Positions 63,190 to 64,000 of a DNA stretch of 64,000 nucleotides are shown piece by piece (positions within the stretch are counted from its first letter, which is position 1; each line of letters starts with the position of its first letter). The stretch lies in contig JAKIWV010000001.1 of the NCBI GenBank assembly GCA_022749815.1, positions 1 to 64,000 of the forward strand, given 5' to 3'. The position numbers were made by a program, and so were the translations under genes. Source of the stretch: Thermoplasmata archaeon. GTDB taxonomy: Archaea > Thermoplasmatota > Thermoplasmata > Lutacidiplasmatales > UBA184. The notes beneath the pieces are model-generated. The model had not been told where the DNA came from and ran no database searches. It was given only the letters and a program-made list of their open reading frames with translations.

Positions 63190-63560
63190 CGATCACGTAG
63201 CCCGATCGCTCGCGCTCACGGCCGAGCGGGAGTGTCTGCCAACCACGATTCGGCGGTACCGTTGGGCCGTGCGGCGGGCGCGGGCGTAAATCGCTGGATG
63301 CTGATTCTGCAACGACGACCCGCTGCCCGGCGGATCGTGGTCAAGCTCTCCATTCACGCGTTGCGCCGGTCCGGGGCGACACTCTTGGAGCGAACGCTGC
63401 TCCGGTCGCCGGAAGCCTCCCGCGACGGGGTTTATCGGACGGTCCAGGGCTTCCTGCGTCACGAAAACATCGCCACCAGGATGCGGTATCTTGAACCGGA
63501 CCCCTCCTGTCAGGCCGCCGCCATGCGAGTGATCGCCGACGAGCTTCCATGGGGGGAACC
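63190..63560 (+). pseudogene. Tyrosine recombinase (phage integrase family) relic
   Basis: C-terminal catalytic block IHALRRSGATLL...VYRTVQGFLRHENIATRMRYLEPDPS keeps HxLR, H and Tyr. An N-terminal SAM-like fragment (RSLALTAERECLPTTIRRYRWAVRRARA*) sits just upstream in another frame; the intervening catalytic-core start is missing. Confidence 0.6.
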
Positions 63561-63825
63561 TGCCGCCGGCCGGTCGGAGGCTAACGACCGCCCAGCCAAT
63601 CGGAGCAGACGGACCGTCACCCGTCGGACGGCCCGCCGAGATGCCGAGGTCGCTCCGGTGCGTCTGAGTGCGTTTTGGTCGTCGCCTCTCATGCCGGAAC
63701 TCACTCCCGCGAATGCCCCGAGGGTCTCGGGAGCACGGGCCGCTACGGTACGGAGGGGGACGTGACCTGCCTCCAGCGGTCCCGAAGTTTACTTAAGGGG
63801 GCTAAGGACTTAGGGGGGATAAGTG

Positions 63826-64000
63826 ATGTCGCTCTTCGACCTGTCCCCGAAGGCTACTCGCCGCGCGCTGTACGGTCGGGATTCTCAACTGAAGACACTC
63901 ATTCGCCTGGTGGATCAACGACGGTGGGCCCTCATCCTCGGGCCGCGAATGGTGGGGAAGACCAGTTTGGCGAAGTCGGCCGCGGCGCAGAGCCGGCGCC
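63826..64000 (+). CDS. Archaeal-type AAA/STAND-like ATPase, N-terminus (truncated by window edge)
   Basis: MSLFDLSPKATRRALYGRDSQLKTLIRLVDQRRWALILGPRMVGKTSLAKSAAAQSRR with Walker A GPRMVGKTS. TATA-like TTTACTTAA about 35 nt upstream. Confidence 0.82.
   Translation, partial: MSLFDLSPKATRRALYGRDSQLKTLIRLVDQRRWALILGPRMVGKTSLAKSAAAQSRR

Noticed and set aside
1-64000. CRISPR arrays and tRNA genes
   Set aside because: No regularly spaced direct repeats and no convincing tRNA cloverleaf seen by eye; a computational scan would be needed to exclude them fully.

Overview
High-GC window that looks archaeal, probably Thermoplasmatota-like (inference from an unlinked 23S rRNA gene, TATA-like upstream boxes, and many GTG starts with GTGA/ATGA overlaps). 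The left edge holds the 5' portion of a 23S rRNA gene on the minus strand, then a few ordinary genes: a membrane-anchored protein, a two-domain VOC protein, an ErpA/HesB-type Fe-S carrier, a class II glutamine amidotransferase and a HIBADH-like dehydrogenase. From about 5.5 to 62.9 kb the window is a very large cell-surface glycan locus. It contains about 10 GT2 and 5 GT4 glycosyltransferases, 6 polytopic GT-C-like membrane proteins, several of them with fused C-terminal extracytoplasmic domains, and one WbsX-family protein. Nucleotide-sugar genes present are rmlB-C-D-A, galU, a UXS-like decarboxylase, a GME-like epimerase and gmd. It also has 5 SAM methyltransferases, a beta-helix protein and three AlkP/sulfatase-superfamily proteins with Thr in place of the formylglycine Cys/Ser. 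The locus carries signs of gene turnover: a 66-codon UDP-sugar dehydrogenase remnant still embedded in translational overlaps, an unlisted gmd relic (50040-50213), a duplicated GT2 3' tail (13601-13677 vs 15966-16042), and a tyrosine-recombinase relic at the right edge. Nothing was computed or searched; all family calls come from motif recognition in the translations.
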